Source: Dactylonectria macrodidyma (lineage: Eukaryota > Ascomycota > Sordariomycetes > Hypocreales > Nectriaceae). From it: a stretch of DNA of 64,000 nucleotides. The stretch lies in contig JAGMUV010000029.1 of the NCBI GenBank assembly GCA_020744425.1, positions 62,001 to 126,000 of the forward strand, in the 5' to 3' direction. Shown piece by piece: positions 51,787 to 63,856 of the stretch. The notes beneath the pieces were generated by a model. The model saw only the letters and a list, made by a program, of their open reading frames with translations. It was not told the DNA's origin and did not search any database. The position numbers were made by a program, and so were the translations under genes. Each line of letters begins with the position of its first letter. Positions within the stretch are counted from its first letter, which is position 1.

Positions 51787-54700
51787 TTTCATTATCTAGC
51801 TAAGCATCTATTCCAATGCCCTTAATCTCGAGAGTGTAGCATACTCAATGTGACCTAAAATTTGACATTTGAAGGGTCGTCGTAAAATATAGAGCAACTA
51901 AACTGTAAGTTCATGCTCTCTAGATTATAAAAGTCATGACTTAGATAAAAAGAGAACACCCGATGACTATGTGAATAAGAAGATGAGAGTGATAACCAAT
52001 GATCCCGCACATTTCCCTATCAATCTTTACTCAGGGGGCAACGACGATTCGAGGAACGGCAATACTGGTGTTCCAGGAAATATAATCATTGTCGGACACT
52101 CCAACGGACTCAAAGCCTTCAACAGTTCCCGGGGCCCCGCAGGCGGTCTTCTTGGTCAGGTAGGCGTTATAGGTAGCGTCCAAATAACAGTAGAGCCGAG
52201 AGAGGCCGAAAGGCGGCCAAGATGGATGTGTTGATGGTTTCCTGGATCCCAGCCAGAGGTCGGCCCGGGAGCTGTCCTTAGGCCTGCACCCGCATCTAAG
52301 CAAAGTCAGTAATCATGCCCGGGTGGGAACCGCCTCATTCAACCATCATGCCTCGGAGATGGAGATTGATGGTCCACCACCAATCGCGTCGTGAGAGGAG
52401 CTGTTTTCCGGCGGCTAACAGATGAAATCCCTGGAGGTACTCGAAGCCCCCTTTTTGGGAAACTTGATCTCAGGAGGTAGCTTGTCTAGATTTTCTATGA
52501 GTGATTCGAGGGATACATTGGGAGACGATGCCACGGCAGCCCGGATGAAGTGGGATGGCTGGAATGAGGAAGGGTTGGTGACGTTTTGGTTGGACAATGA
52601 GGGATTGAAATTGCTCGCTCTAGCCCATTTGTGACAGGTCACACCAGGCAGGGTAAACAAAATTGTTCGAGAGAGTACAGTGGCTTTGGTTTTCGGCCCC
52701 GCCCGTCACTGCCGAGACAGGAAGAGCTTCGCTAACCGTAATAGCAACCTGCTTCAACCCAACAGAGATAGATCGCCAATATGCATTTCCTACTTTAGTA
52801 ATGCGGACATGGCGGACCAACCTCCTCCGCCGAAGTCCCTCAACTCAATTGGCAAGTTGAGCACAGCTTCCCTTGTGGTGTGCCTTCGGCTGTATGCGCC
52901 TAGTGTGTCGTCTGCCGAGTCGGTCGAAGACATGTCTGGTCTTGTTACGTGTCAATTGATCGACATTCTGGGCCTGAATTTTGGGGTCGCACAAGTATTG
53001 GAGCCAATAGACACCGGCCAATAAGAGTCGGCCCTTGGTGTACTCTAAAAAGATTATGTCCAATTGGCAATTTAGCTATCTCAAGCTCCACGACTCAGCT
53101 GACTCCGGTCGCCCCCTCAGCATTCTACACACTATCTTTCTTCATTGCTTCTTTCGGGACTTCACCAGAAGCAACACTTTTTCCCCGGTAAATGCCCCAC
53201 GGAAGCCTGGCGACCCCGGTCATTGAACTGACAGGCCCTTGTGACAGCCGGTGCGGATATCAAGGAGATCGCAGCGCTAGGCGCTGAGGCCGTGCCCGGG
53301 TTGCCGCTATCTCGGGAACCTTTGCGCGGGGATCCTTTATTAAAGCTCTCGATTTCTAAACTAGCATCCAATCAACAGAACCACTGATGCATATTTGTCT
53401 GTTTATCGGCAGTGGCTTTAAAGTCACCCTCATGGTAAGACTGGCAAACACTCTGGATTGGTCGCCCAGCGTCTGCATGCAATGGAAAATGTTGGGCTGA
53501 CCGTTGAATCACAAAATAGTATGACCTAATGTTTGCTTCCCAGCAGCACTTCGGATTGCCGGAGGTCACAATTGGCTTGGTCCCCGCCTGGTGCTGGTGG
53601 CACTCAGCGGCTAACGAATGCTGCCAGCAAGTTCAAGGTATCCACAGCCTCAACTGAAGACCCATGTCAAGCCATGTACACCCCAGCTAATCCCTGAACT
53701 TTTGCGGGAGATCCGTCGCTCAGCTGTTTGATGCAGGTATGGTTCTAGAAAACGCCATCAAAATAGCATCAAGTTGGTGGCAATGAGCCTAACGGCATCG
53801 CCATTTGCCAAAGAGGCTGTATCATAATATGAGTTTGCTTTTTATTTTAAAAGCCGCATCTTCAGTTTTTCTCACCTATTCACTCATGGCCAATGTTCCG
53901 CAGGGATATGTGACTCATGAGTCGGGGACGCGACGCACCGAGGCGTGTTGGTCTATTCCAGGGGCTCTCGTTGTAAAGTGGTCTTCCAATACAGTCTCTA
54001 GTTCACTTGCATGCACCTGGATGGAATGAAGATGGAATACGGCGATCGGTGAAGTCGGACATTACAGGAAGAATTGCTTGACAGATATTGCAATACGTTA
54101 GAGTCCAATAAGGCAGAATTACAATATTAGATTTCCAACGTACGCAGTGGCCTAAATGTCCATGGTTCCTCGAGCACTTGCGCTAGAAGGGCACGCATCA
54201 TACAAGCTGATTGACTGGGCTATCCAAACGCCAGGAGGGCATGATGGTGGAACGCCCTAACTCGATGGGGGTCATCCTGCAGCCGGCTTCTATAGAAGGC
54301 AGTGGAACCTCATTGCCCTATTACATTCGAGCTGGTTCCCTGCTACACAGTATCACACCACAATGACCTAGAACTTTCCTCGCTATAACGAAAGATCTAG
54401 CTTTGCAAGATGTTCACTGCAAATAACCACAGTTTCACCGTATGGATCTGAAGCACCAGACACGCCACCTCATGCTCTAGTCCAGATACAGCATCATCTC
54501 TTCTTACGTCCATTCTCTTGATCTCATCAGCGCTTTGTCATCTGCTTTTAGCCCAGACACCAGATCACCAGTATACGAGGCTTTTCCCTTGCTTGTCTCA
54601 CAGTCCGCGCGGCAACGCCAAGCGTCTGACACAAATGTCGGGATGACACGTAACCTTATGTGCCAGCAATGATCGACTTGGCGAATGCCTTAGTGCTACG

Positions 54701-55309
54701 TGTATCGGATTCATGAATATGTGAGCTTGAAGCAACCGCCGGCAGCCCCATAGCTGAACACGAGCCGTTGCTCGCCCAATCGGAGTCGTTATACCACCCG
54801 CACAGTCAGAAACCATGGACTGGGCTAAAGTCCGTTTTCTCGTCGATCCTGTCTTAGACACTCGGTGCCATTTGTCGTATTTTTTGGGGGAGGTCCATAG
54901 CCCAATCGGGTTCGTGGATCGCCCTGAAAACTGTGGAATCTGCGACGCTACAAGGTATGATATTTCTTCAATCAATGCTGCCCAACCAAGGGCCAATTAA
55001 ATAACGCTATGTCACGCCCTGAAATGAGGGCGAGGATTGACGTGCCTCGCCGACCCTCGTTGATAAGGACGGGAGACTTGGGAGTTTATCAACAAGTCCG
55101 AGATACTAATACTAGTGCAAGTTCCACAGTCTTCTTATGGCAAAGGCAACTGCAATAAGCATTCTTATCTCAACTATTGGAATTAGTAAGTACAGAATAT
55201 ATAAAAGTCATATCCCTACAAGTATAAGATTTATGACCTCATCCAGTACCTGGCATTATTCTCCGCATATATCGGCCGGCACCAACACACACACTCCAAA
55301 CACCAAGTA
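51787..55309. other. 3.5 kb without a recognised gene
   Basis: Frames of 60-130 codons occur on both strands but none shows domain motifs or consistent splicing. At 55009 a segment starts TGTCACGCCCTGAAATG and could be an LTR end, but no matching terminus was found. The last part is the presumed promoter of the regulator gene and contains CGGCCG near 55273. Confidence 0.4.
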
Positions 55310-56971
55310 ATGATGAGCTCCGCTGCGTTGGCTCCCCAGAAACACCTCCGGTTCGCCTGCATTAGGTGTCATTCCATGAAGCTGCGGTGTCCTCGGTCCA
55401 GCGAGCTTGGCAAGTGGGGAATAGATGAACCGTGTTCTCGATGCCGCAAGGCCCGGGCCGCGTGTATTGTCCGTGAGCGAGGCAAGCTTGGTCGACCTGC
55501 GAAGAGAAAAGCAAACCCTCCAACGGCGGCAGAACTCGCAGAAGTATCACATCGTCATGACCATCACCGAGAGCTGGGAAAGTCCCCATTTGCTGGGGCC
55601 GGTCTCAACCATGTCTTCGGCTCGATAGAACCTTCGCTACAACAAAGCGAACTCACACCACCTGAATCACTGGATCACTCTCTGCAATACGATCCAGACA
55701 ATATGCTGTCAGGCTCGGGCAGTCCTGCTAGGATGCCAACGCAACAACAAACCTGGCCCAACAATGATGGCACAGATCATAATCAAGCTGAGTGGCGATC
55801 TCGACATACTTGGCCCGATGGAATGCTGGGTCTTGGTCCAAACAGCTTCCCAGGGCCAGAAGCGGTACGTCACAATGAGTGCTTTGAGGGGCCGCTGCTA
55901 GTCAAACAGAAGCCTTCTCACTAGCAACAACCCCAGCTGGAAGCACCTCACAGCTAACAAAGACCCAAGGCCCTATACGAGCCATTCCCCCAAGATACCG
56001 ACATAGATATCGACCTCCCCACCTTTCAGTTCCCTGAAGACACGACGGATATGTTCGATCTAACCGGAGGAGTGCCTGTATTGAAAGACAAAAACGGAGA
56101 CCATATGTTCACCAACTTGTTCGAGAATGCATTACCGAACAAAACGGACACACAAAAGAAGCCACCTGCTCTGCCTCCAGTTTCGATATTAGATTGGTCT
56201 TCCACATCTTGCCTCCTGAAGCTATCCGGTCTCAGCGTTAGGATGCTCCGCTCTTCAGAAAAGCATAGCTCAACAGCCCCAGCGAGCGCCAACTCCGAAG
56301 CTTCTTATGGTTGTAAAATCGTGAAAGAAACCGTCAACTTTTCTGGGGAACTGATTTGTGTGACACGGCAAACGCTGTGGCGCATCTTTACTGGATCCAG
56401 CCGATGCTCTGCGTCGGCGGGGACAGAGGCTTCAACACCTATTGACGAGGATGAGAATGATGATTGCGTCCACTCAGCAGCAACAAGTGTCGACGATTGG
56501 ATAAACGTCATACCACAATCATCCCCTCCGAGCATGCCCGATTCCGCGGTCATCTTTCTTTTGCTAGGATGCTACACTCAGCTTTTATACTCCTTCGAAC
56601 TCGCCATCGACTGTTTATACGCGGAGCATAATCACTCAGGAAGCTCATCAGACATCACAAGGGGGGACAATCTAGGCAACATTAACTCGAGGCTTGAGGC
56701 AGCCCTGTCCATCCAGACGGTGATATATCTTCTCGGCCGTGTGCACAAAGCATTCACGGTCTGCGAACCTGAAAATGGAAACGCCGATGGAGTACACGAT
56801 GACGAAACCAATTCTCGGGGCATAGAGGGCTGGAAACGATCTTTAATGGGGAACAAAAGCTTGGATGAGGGTCTTCTGGGTCGGACGTTTAACGAAATTC
56901 AAGAGCGAGAGCAGAGGTTGATGAAAAAAGCTCAACAATTAAAGCAGATGATCAATAGATCTCGGATATAA
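55310..56971 (+). CDS. Zn2Cys6 transcription factor, AflR-like cluster regulator
   Basis: Exons 55310-55864 and 55970-56971 are joined by a 105-bp intron (donor GTACGT, branch GCTAAC, acceptor CCCAAG) that removes two in-frame stops and keeps frame, giving 518 residues. The binuclear zinc cluster has Cys17, 20, 27, 42, 45 and 52 (ACIRCHSMKLRC, EPCSRCRKARAAC) with a 14-residue linker, followed by a basic stretch (GRPAKRKA). The C-terminal half resembles the AflR regulatory domain (VIFLLLGCYTQLLYSFE, AALSIQTVIYLLGRVH) and ends in a charged coiled-coil-like helix. It probably binds CGG/CCG half-sites such as those upstream of the synthetase and enoyl reductase. A second in-frame ATG follows the first directly. 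Confidence 0.85.
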
Positions 56972-57059
56972 AGACAGTTATACCCGCGACACATAGACAT
57001 ATGAGAAGAGAGCTAGCAGCGGAGAAAATTAGAAGGAGAGCGAGAATTAAGGTATAAAA

Positions 57060-57645
57060 TGTCACGGGCCAGATGAGATCAACTCAAGAGGTAATGCCAC
57101 TGTATTGCGAGAATACTACGATGAAGAGGAAAGAGAGAAAGCGGGCAGGCGCGTAGACGCGTTAATAGTCCCTGTGGCCTGCCCCGTGCGCCCTAGTTAC
57201 GTATCGACCCCACCCTGTGTGACGATCGGGTCAATACTCTAGGCTCATAAGTCTAGGGTAAGCTGGGATCCTGATCGGGTTTATGTAACAATGAATCAGG
57301 CGTGTCAAGGTTGAACAAGCGTGTCACGTCTGGTAATGGTAGAGTAAGCTGTACTCAATGTAACCAAGTGTTATTGATAGCTGAGGAGCTGCCCATACTA
57401 GATGTGCACTTCTCAGATGACTATATACTAAGGGGACCAATGCGGCTCACACGCGTTGCGCTGCGATCCTCAGTGATCCACGAGTGGCTCGCCCGTGGCT
57501 CATTTGGTGTATGCAGCGATCCGGGGTGATCCACTCCTGATTGGTCAGTACTTTCGGTACTGCCGTTCTTGACCGCCCGGTCCTTCCATAGGTCATGACA
57601 TGGGCCGTGACACCTGGGTCCAGCACTCCAGACGCTCCCGTCACA
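57060..57645 (+). repeat. Solo LTR with perfect 5-bp duplication, carrying a nested insertion
   Basis: TGTCACGGGCC at the left and GCTCCCGTCACA at the right; TAAAA on both sides (57055-57059, 57646-57650). Without the nested insertion it is about 190 bp and matches 47960-48154 in reverse. Confidence 0.87.
57218..57612. mobile_element. 395-bp element nested in the solo LTR
   Basis: TGTGACGATCGGG start and GGGCCGTGACA end, flanked by CCTG on both sides. The host LTR copy at 47960 shows the uninterrupted site (CACCCTGGGTCC). Ends TG...CA suggest another LTR. Confidence 0.65.
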
Positions 57646-57661
57646 TAAAACGCTAAGAAAT

Positions 57662-57712
57662 GCCTAAGTGTTGCACTCGCTGGTTTGTTGCACTCGCATG
57701 TGGAGTACGTTA
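57662..57712 (-). repeat. Single end of an ACGTAC-family MITE
   Basis: On the minus strand, ACGTACTCCACAT is followed by GCGAGTGCAAC twice with a 6-base spacer: the paired-repeat TIR plan of the AT-rich-island MITEs with a new repeat unit. The other end was not found. Confidence 0.5.
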
Positions 57713-59031
57713 GTTAAAAAAATATTACATAATCTTAATTATTAAGTAAAGATTCATTGAATATTTTTTCTGGATTTTTAAAAAAATTATTTATAAGGTT
57801 ATTAAGAAAAGTCTTATTCGCAATTCTTCAACCCATGCTTCTTGGTTGCGGCCTGTCAGACAAGCTAATCCATGGGGATTTTTGCATGGGGCTGAAGACC
57901 GAATTTCCATCACCGCCAAACGCAATAGTGGGGCGGTCTTCTTTGCCGACCCAAAGTCCCGTGAGGATGCACGCCGTGAACAATACAAAGAGGGTCGTTT
58001 GATCACTGACCACCGCTCGGGCCTCCCTCAAACGTACCATGATTGACTACGTGGTCCTGCAACCTTCGAGTAAGCCACCTCAGCTCGATCAAGGCAATGT
58101 GCAGTTCGGACAGCAAAGTGCATGACTGTTTTGGTGTTGCTGCAGGTTTGAGTATTAGGCAGCAATGGGTCAATGCATCTGTGGCAACGTTGGTTGAGAA
58201 AATACCGCATCTTGCCGGTTTATCCGCGTTGGCTGCAGCCGGTAGACAAGCAACTCATGGGTCTTCGTATTGTGTGAGGCAAGACAAGAAGCTCGGTTAC
58301 AACTAACACCTGCAATGCAACAAGTTTTCTGCTTTTAGGGCGAATAGATAGCGCAGATCATCTAGTTCTAAGGGATCTGCGCGGGGCGGGCCGATCTGCC
58401 CTACCTGCAACTTAGTGCTGACAAGGGTGCGCGGGGCAAGCGACACACTTTCAGCTACCCACCATCAGTTACCCACTGCGGCAACCTTCCATGTCACCGT
58501 ACAACTGAGACAAGATACCATGGCCATTGCCTACCCATTTCTGCTGAGTCGTCAGTTTCCCCCTCACAATTACAAGGCCGTTGCGTCTCACCCCTCTCGC
58601 ACTGGAAAGTGACCTGTCAAGCCGAATAATCAGCTTCTTGGCTTTAGGTCGGTCACCTGTGCATTTGTCTGTTAATCAAAACGCCACCAAAGGTCTGATA
58701 CCCATATCCCCCCACCACGACATGATCAGCTTGTCTGCAACCAGGTCTGACGTGTGCTCATACCTGCCCTGCTTGTAAGACTCGACCCCTACGCCGGGGT
58801 TTTGGTGGCTGCAGCCGGTCAAACAAGCCGTTTTTAGTGTCTTCGATGTTAAGGGTGTCCCTCAAAACCAAAATCGGCAATAGATCGACGCCGTTTTCTC
58901 TTTCCCCCGGAGAGAAGATAATGTAGATCATCCCATCAGGGTCAATCGTCCCCCCGGCTCTGCGTCGGAGCCATGGCCTGCGAGCTTTGGCAGCTGGCCA
59001 AAGGGCGCTCGAGCGATGCTACAGTGGGGAC
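57713..59031. other. Intergenic, no gene recognised
   Basis: Starts with about 110 bp of AT-rich MITE-like interior (contains AAGTCTTATTCGCA), then balanced sequence with short frames only. Confidence 0.4.
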
Positions 59032-60405
59032 GAAAAAGTTACGACACATCCGGGGTCAACCCGGTGTACCTATACCTCCACCACATGATGCCCTCATCTT
59101 CAACCCCTTCTTGTAGGCCCAAATAAATGTCAATTAAATATGGGTATATATAAATCTGTAGTATTTTGAATGGAGTTCCTAACGGCGTCTTCAATATTTC
59201 GTATACCACCCGCGTGACCGCACAACAGCCTGCATTCTGCGCTTCATTGAAAAGATCAGGTTCAATAGCACCTCCGGCTCAATCTCTTCCCATAGCTCGA
59301 TCGCGGCTTCTGTGAGCCTCAATTTTGATTCCTCGTTTTTTGGCATGTAAGTAAGTTCAGGATATCGCTCACAGATCCTTGTTTTGAGTATTGCCCATAG
59401 GTTTTCTATGGGGTTGAGATCCGGGCTGTAGGGCGGCCATGCGACTACCTCCGCCCTCCGGTTCTCACACCATTCCAGGAGCCAGCTTCTCATCAAATGT
59501 GACGTGTAAAGGCTCGACTTATCGTGCTGCAAGATGCTGTTTCTGGTCACTATTCGAGGGAGGTATTGCTGCAAGCATTCAAGCAGAACTCGCGCTGTAA
59601 CGCCGCCGCGTTCGGATTCTGGATCCCCGTAAAGAGGGCACATTGGAAGCCGTCTGACTGAGTTGAAGGCACTGAAGAACATCCGTGAATGCTTTGTCGG
59701 TGTGACACGGGCCTGTACGTTCTTTCTGAATAGTCTCTCGTGCTAGGGACTGTCAGAAAAGTCGCAATTGCACTGAGAAAACGCACCGGCTTGCAGAAAC
59801 ACCAAGTGCGTCTCTGGCCTTCACCTCGAGCCACAGCAGCTTCGTCAGAAAAGGTCCATTTCTCCCAAAAGTCAGTTGACATATGAACATATCGCCTTGC
59901 AAAGCGTAGGCGTTTTCTGGCCGTTTCCTCACTAAGCAGCGGTCTGAGAAGTGACTTATAATGCATAATTCCTTCCTTTCGAAGGAATGTAACTAAAGTC
60001 TGCTTGCAGCAATTCAAATTGGCCTTTTCGATCAATTCCTGTATCTGGATATGAGAGTCTTGACCTATTATTCGCATTATCTATCTTTTTTCCCGGTCTC
60101 CTATCTTGCGCGGCCGGCCGGGCTTAGGTTGATCTTGACCACTCTGTTGATCGCGGTACCGTCTGACGATGCCGTAAATCACGTGCCGACTCACCCCCTC
60201 GTCGCTTGCGATTCTGACAGCGGAAACGCCCGAGCTGTACCTCCAAACAATCCTCGTCCTCGTGTGAGGAGAATGATGTATTTGAGACACCATTCTGACT
60301 TGAATTGGTCGTGCAATGAGGCGTTGAAGTTGATGATGATTTTGGTGGAGGTATCACGGAAAGCGGGGTACGGAAAAATGTGTCGTAATCTTTTCAGCCC
60401 CACTG
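59032..60405 (-). mobile_element. Tc1/mariner element, complete, with TA target site
   Basis: About 28-bp imperfect inverted ends (CAGTGGGGACGAAAA at the left, the inverse of CAGTGGGGCTGAAAA at the right), both flanked by TA (59030-59031, 60406-60407). 1374 bp with one transposase gene. Confidence 0.9.
59191..60293 (-). pseudogene. Tc1/mariner transposase with one in-frame TAG
   Basis: ATG at 60293. Exon 60293-59787, a 44-bp intron (59786-59743, GTGCGT...CTGAC...CTAG), exon 59742-59191; total 352 residues, normal for the family. It begins with a homeodomain-like helix-turn-helix region (VWRYSSGVSAVRIASDEGVS) and a GRPRK hinge, followed by the DDE catalytic domain (WTFSDEAAVARG; SSLYTSHLMRSWLLEW; PPYSPDLNPIENLWAILK). 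The only lesion is TAG at 60080-60078, between the DNA-binding and catalytic parts. Suppression or a sister copy could still supply enzyme. Confidence 0.88.
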
Positions 60406-60407
60406 TA

Positions 60408-61720
60408 CAAGCGTGACATGGCAACCACAAGCATCATTCCCCTCCGGCCACGCGCACGACATTAAGTGACTCTAATGCTGTCAGATACTTAACATCCCCT
60501 ATATCAGCAAACTCTCTAATGAATGGTATTAACCATCTTACCTCGCGTCGCCATAGCATATGCGTTCCTGGTTCTTTGTGTGTGGGCCGGGGAGGGAGGT
60601 TGTCGCAATACAAGACGCGGCGATAGTGTGCGAGACCGCTCCCCGGCACACGTGGCTGATAAAAGTTGGGGTGCTTTGAGTGTGTTGTACCATACATAGT
60701 CCGTCATGGGCTTAGTATCATGCGAGGAACCCCAGCATTAAGGCTGAGCTGAATATACAGCACATAATGAAAGGTCTCCACGCGGAAGCTTGATACCATT
60801 CCCCAAGCCAATAATAACGCTCTTAATTCCAAAAATCGGGCGCGCAGTGAACAGGAAGCGTGGAAATACGCCTTCATTCCAAGGCTAGCCTAACTCAATC
60901 TCCACCTCCTGAAGTCTATGTCCCCCATGTGGTCTCGGGTTCCCCCGCCTCCGCTACTGAGTCCCCTCGGGATGCTCGGCCGAACAGCCCGCGAGGCACT
61001 AATCCGGCTCCCCACCCGTGTCCGATCGATATCTTCCCGTTCCTATTGGGAGATATAATATGCGGACGTGAAGATCCAGAGGTCGGATATCTACAACTTT
61101 TATGAGACTGGGTTTATGATCCCTATTGTTGCGGGGTAAAACCACCTCCCTCGCGGCCTGGTATGATGAAGGACCCTACCGACGATCTGCAAATGGCCAC
61201 TCAGCAGAGTTGTCACTAATAAGATGGTGGTCGGAGTATCCGCAACAGTTACTAATCGAGTGGCTCTCCCGGTCAAGCGATTAATCTCCACCCCCAGCTT
61301 TTAGATCTGTGCTTGGCAAAATTGGGCTTAATCAAGACTTGACTTTGAGAGCGCAGCCAAGTTCTCAAGGTTACCAAGATAGACGATGGCATGTGGTGGC
61401 AAATGTCTTGTAGGCTCTAAGAATTGATGTCTGGCCTTAGTCCAGTGAGAAACTTCAGCTAGCTCGCGGCTAACCCACGGCAGAATGAACATTGGTGACA
61501 ACCGTAGCGTTGACTTGACTCGCCTCATTCGGGAACCGTCGCCATTTAACCGAGAGATGTAGCGTGTGCGATATCCTTGATGGCCAATGTCCTTCATTGT
61601 AAATAGGACACGCCTGCCAGCCCGCGGCGTTAGCCTTGACACCGATTTCGACATTCTTTTTCCTACCTTTGCGGTGCTATTTATACACACTTAGCGGCGT
61701 GCAACCTCCAGAACGGCTAC
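60408..61720. other. Intergenic; one unrecognised 120-codon frame
   Basis: A minus-strand frame 61690-61328 (MCINSTAKVGKRM start) is Arg-rich with HQGYRTRYISRL and SPMFILPWVSRELAEV. I do not recognise it. It could be a short gene or chance. Confidence 0.3.
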
Positions 61721-61798
61721 ACCTACTACGGTGATTGTAAGTTTTCCTCCAGAGATAACTGTGCAGACTTCAAATAGTATCATCTAATAATTATTTAG

Positions 61799-63179
61799 GC
61801 TGGGGAATGGGTCTTGTTATGCTTGGCCATAATCCTAGTTGCCACCCGTCTCTTTGTTCGACTGTTCATGATTAAAGACAGGATACATTGATCTGACATC
61901 TGGCTGTTGATTTCTGCCTGCTGTGCACTAGGCTTGATTATCTGCGATACCTTGGCCTACCAGGCTAATGTTATGGACACTCACACTAATCTCGGGGTCC
62001 CAATATTGAAGGTATATCATGTCGCATTAAGCGTCATTTACTGTTCCCATCAGAGACACTGATGCTAACTACTGGATTAACATAGGTCCGGTTTGCCGTC
62101 GATTACTTATTCGATACTGGCTTGTTCTTTCCAAAGTTCAGCATCGTCTCTTTCTACTATATTCTTGTCCCTCCCACCCAGCCCCAAATGCGAATGGTCT
62201 TGTATGTAATTGCTGCAATTACGACCACCAGCTGTCTTGTTACCATCTTTGATAATACATTCTGGTGCGGGACTGATATCTCATCGAACTGGTAAGTCCT
62301 TATTACATCCTCCATAACTAAAACCGGGCTACCTCTACCGAGTCTACTGCTAGATCAATTGTGTTAACTCACGACTCATTCTAGGTCTACCGAACCTGGT
62401 GCCTGTAAGGCTCATGACTCTTTTGTCATGTTGCGGGTCCATTGGTCACTCAACTTCATTACTGAGGTCCTGAGTACGTTATTCCCCTTCCAAATTATTC
62501 GTCCTTATGAGTACTCATATAATAGACCTCGTTTTTCCTTGGCCTCTCGTGCGAAACTTGAAACTTTCAAGACGTAGGGAAAAGATCGGGCTTACGGTTA
62601 TATTAGGTCTAGGTGTGGTCACGATCGTTGTCAGCATTGGACGGTATGTCCACATGGTTACCGTGGGACCTAGCCTTGGCAACTGTGAGTAATTTGTTAA
62701 ATTTATCTCCATTACTCTCCATCGGAGCAGCCCGATTCTTACCCTGAATGCTTCAAATAGATCTATGGGCCTCATCCGAACTATGTGTATCCATTGTGGT
62801 TGTAGCTCTCACGGCCCTACGACCATTGCTCAGGAGGATATCGCACATGCTCAACTCTAGCATGAGCGGCAGCAATCGCAGGTCTGGCTATGTAGGTACC
62901 TCGACCGATCCTCGATCCCGAACAGCTCGATCAAAATCAACCCACACCCACACTCAAGGCTCTAGCGCGTACTGGCGAAACATTCTCGGAACGCGGTACA
63001 AGGGCGCCAATGAGGACGATAATGGTAGCGAAGTTGAGCTAAATGACGTCAAATCTGGAGGGGTCTTAAAGACCAGGGAAATCAGAATCTCAATTGAGAC
63101 ATTATCGCAAGATGGCTATAGAGAATATCCCCCGGGCTCTAGCAGGCCCATGGGTGTGGAAGCGTCAATTATGGCATAA
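61799..63179 (+). pseudogene. Pth11-like / rhodopsin-domain integral membrane protein, start missing
   Basis: Exons 61799-62011, 62086-62291, 62385-62473, 62526-62684 and 62761-63179 are joined by GT-AG introns with consistent phases (362 codons). A further 5' exon seems to end at 61736, but its frame meets a stop without an ATG. Hydrophobic segments (VLLCLAIILVATRLFV, DIWLLISACCALGLIIC, MVLYVIAAITTTSCLVT, LTVILGLGVVTIVVSIGRY, LCVSIVVVALTALRPLL) and NLVFPWPLVRNLKL match the seven-helix fungal rhodopsin domain. The tail is Ser/Arg-rich and cytosolic in the family. TGA at 61889-61891 sits after the first loop, probably a former TGG. These proteins act as surface sensors; this copy looks inactivated. 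Confidence 0.75.
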
Positions 63180-63373
63180 GGGGTCAATTCCCTCCCTTCT
63201 TTAGCAAGAAATCAAGCCTTTTAGACTCTTATTTTCCCTAATATGTAGTAAAAATTGCAACCCGATTGACTTTAACAAGCTGCTTACAGCAGGCAACCAA
63301 GCCGACGAAAGATCAAGCCAGCAATTAAGCCATGGATAGCAACCAAGCCCAGTTAGAATAATAGTACAATATC

Positions 63374-63856
63374 TCAAAGGCCCCTTTTCCCTTCCTTTCT
63401 TAATGGATCAGTATGAGCAACGGCGGATGGAACGCGCCTCTCGCTGCGACGTGCGGGACCGGACTTGCAGCGTGTGCTGTGACCTCTTTCCATTGCGGAA
63501 TTAGTTTCTTCAACATCCTCGTTATCTCTACAGTGGTAGCAGCACTCGAACAGGACGCCATCGTTCGCGGATCCGATGTAAATAGTGCCCACTTCCGGCC
63601 GCGCGTAGATGATAAGGTCCGTGGTATTCTGCTCGTAGAGTTTGTCTGGATAGACGCTCAATGCTAAGTGTCGCGATTCAGTGCAAGCTTCTAGTAACGG
63701 TGGCACGGCTCGATCTCGAAGCTTTATGTTCTGCACTTCGAAGAAGCGGAAGCAGAGTTGACAAATGCGAGGTTCGGAGATGACAATTTTCCAGATGTAT
63801 GCTTGAAGCTCCTGGGGAAGCCGGCAGAACTGGCGGAATAACTCTTCTTCAGTCAT
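63374..63856 (-). CDS. 2EXR-domain protein
   Basis: 160 codons from the ATG at 63856 to TAG at 63374. The 2EXR signature is clear: FRQFCRLPQELQAYIWKIVI near the start, then PPLLEACTESRHLALSVYP. The C-terminal 60 residues are Arg-rich and unconserved, so an unrecognised intron may exist past about residue 110. 2EXR proteins are abundant in filamentous fungi; the function is unknown. Confidence 0.65.
   Translation of the reverse strand: MTEEELFRQFCRLPQELQAYIWKIVISEPRICQLCFRFFEVQNIKLRDRAVPPLLEACTESRHLALSVYPDKLYEQNTTDLIIYARPEVGTIYIGSANDGVLFECCYHCRDNEDVEETNSAMERGHSTRCKSGPARRSERRVPSAVAHTDPLRKEGKRGL

Noticed and set aside
55009..55060. LTR start TGTCACGCCCTGAAATG
   Set aside because: No matching end (GGGCGTGACA) or duplication found downstream, so it is not annotated as an LTR.
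57302..57529. 75-codon frame inside the nested LTR insertion
   Set aside because: Lies wholly within repeat sequence and has no domain features.
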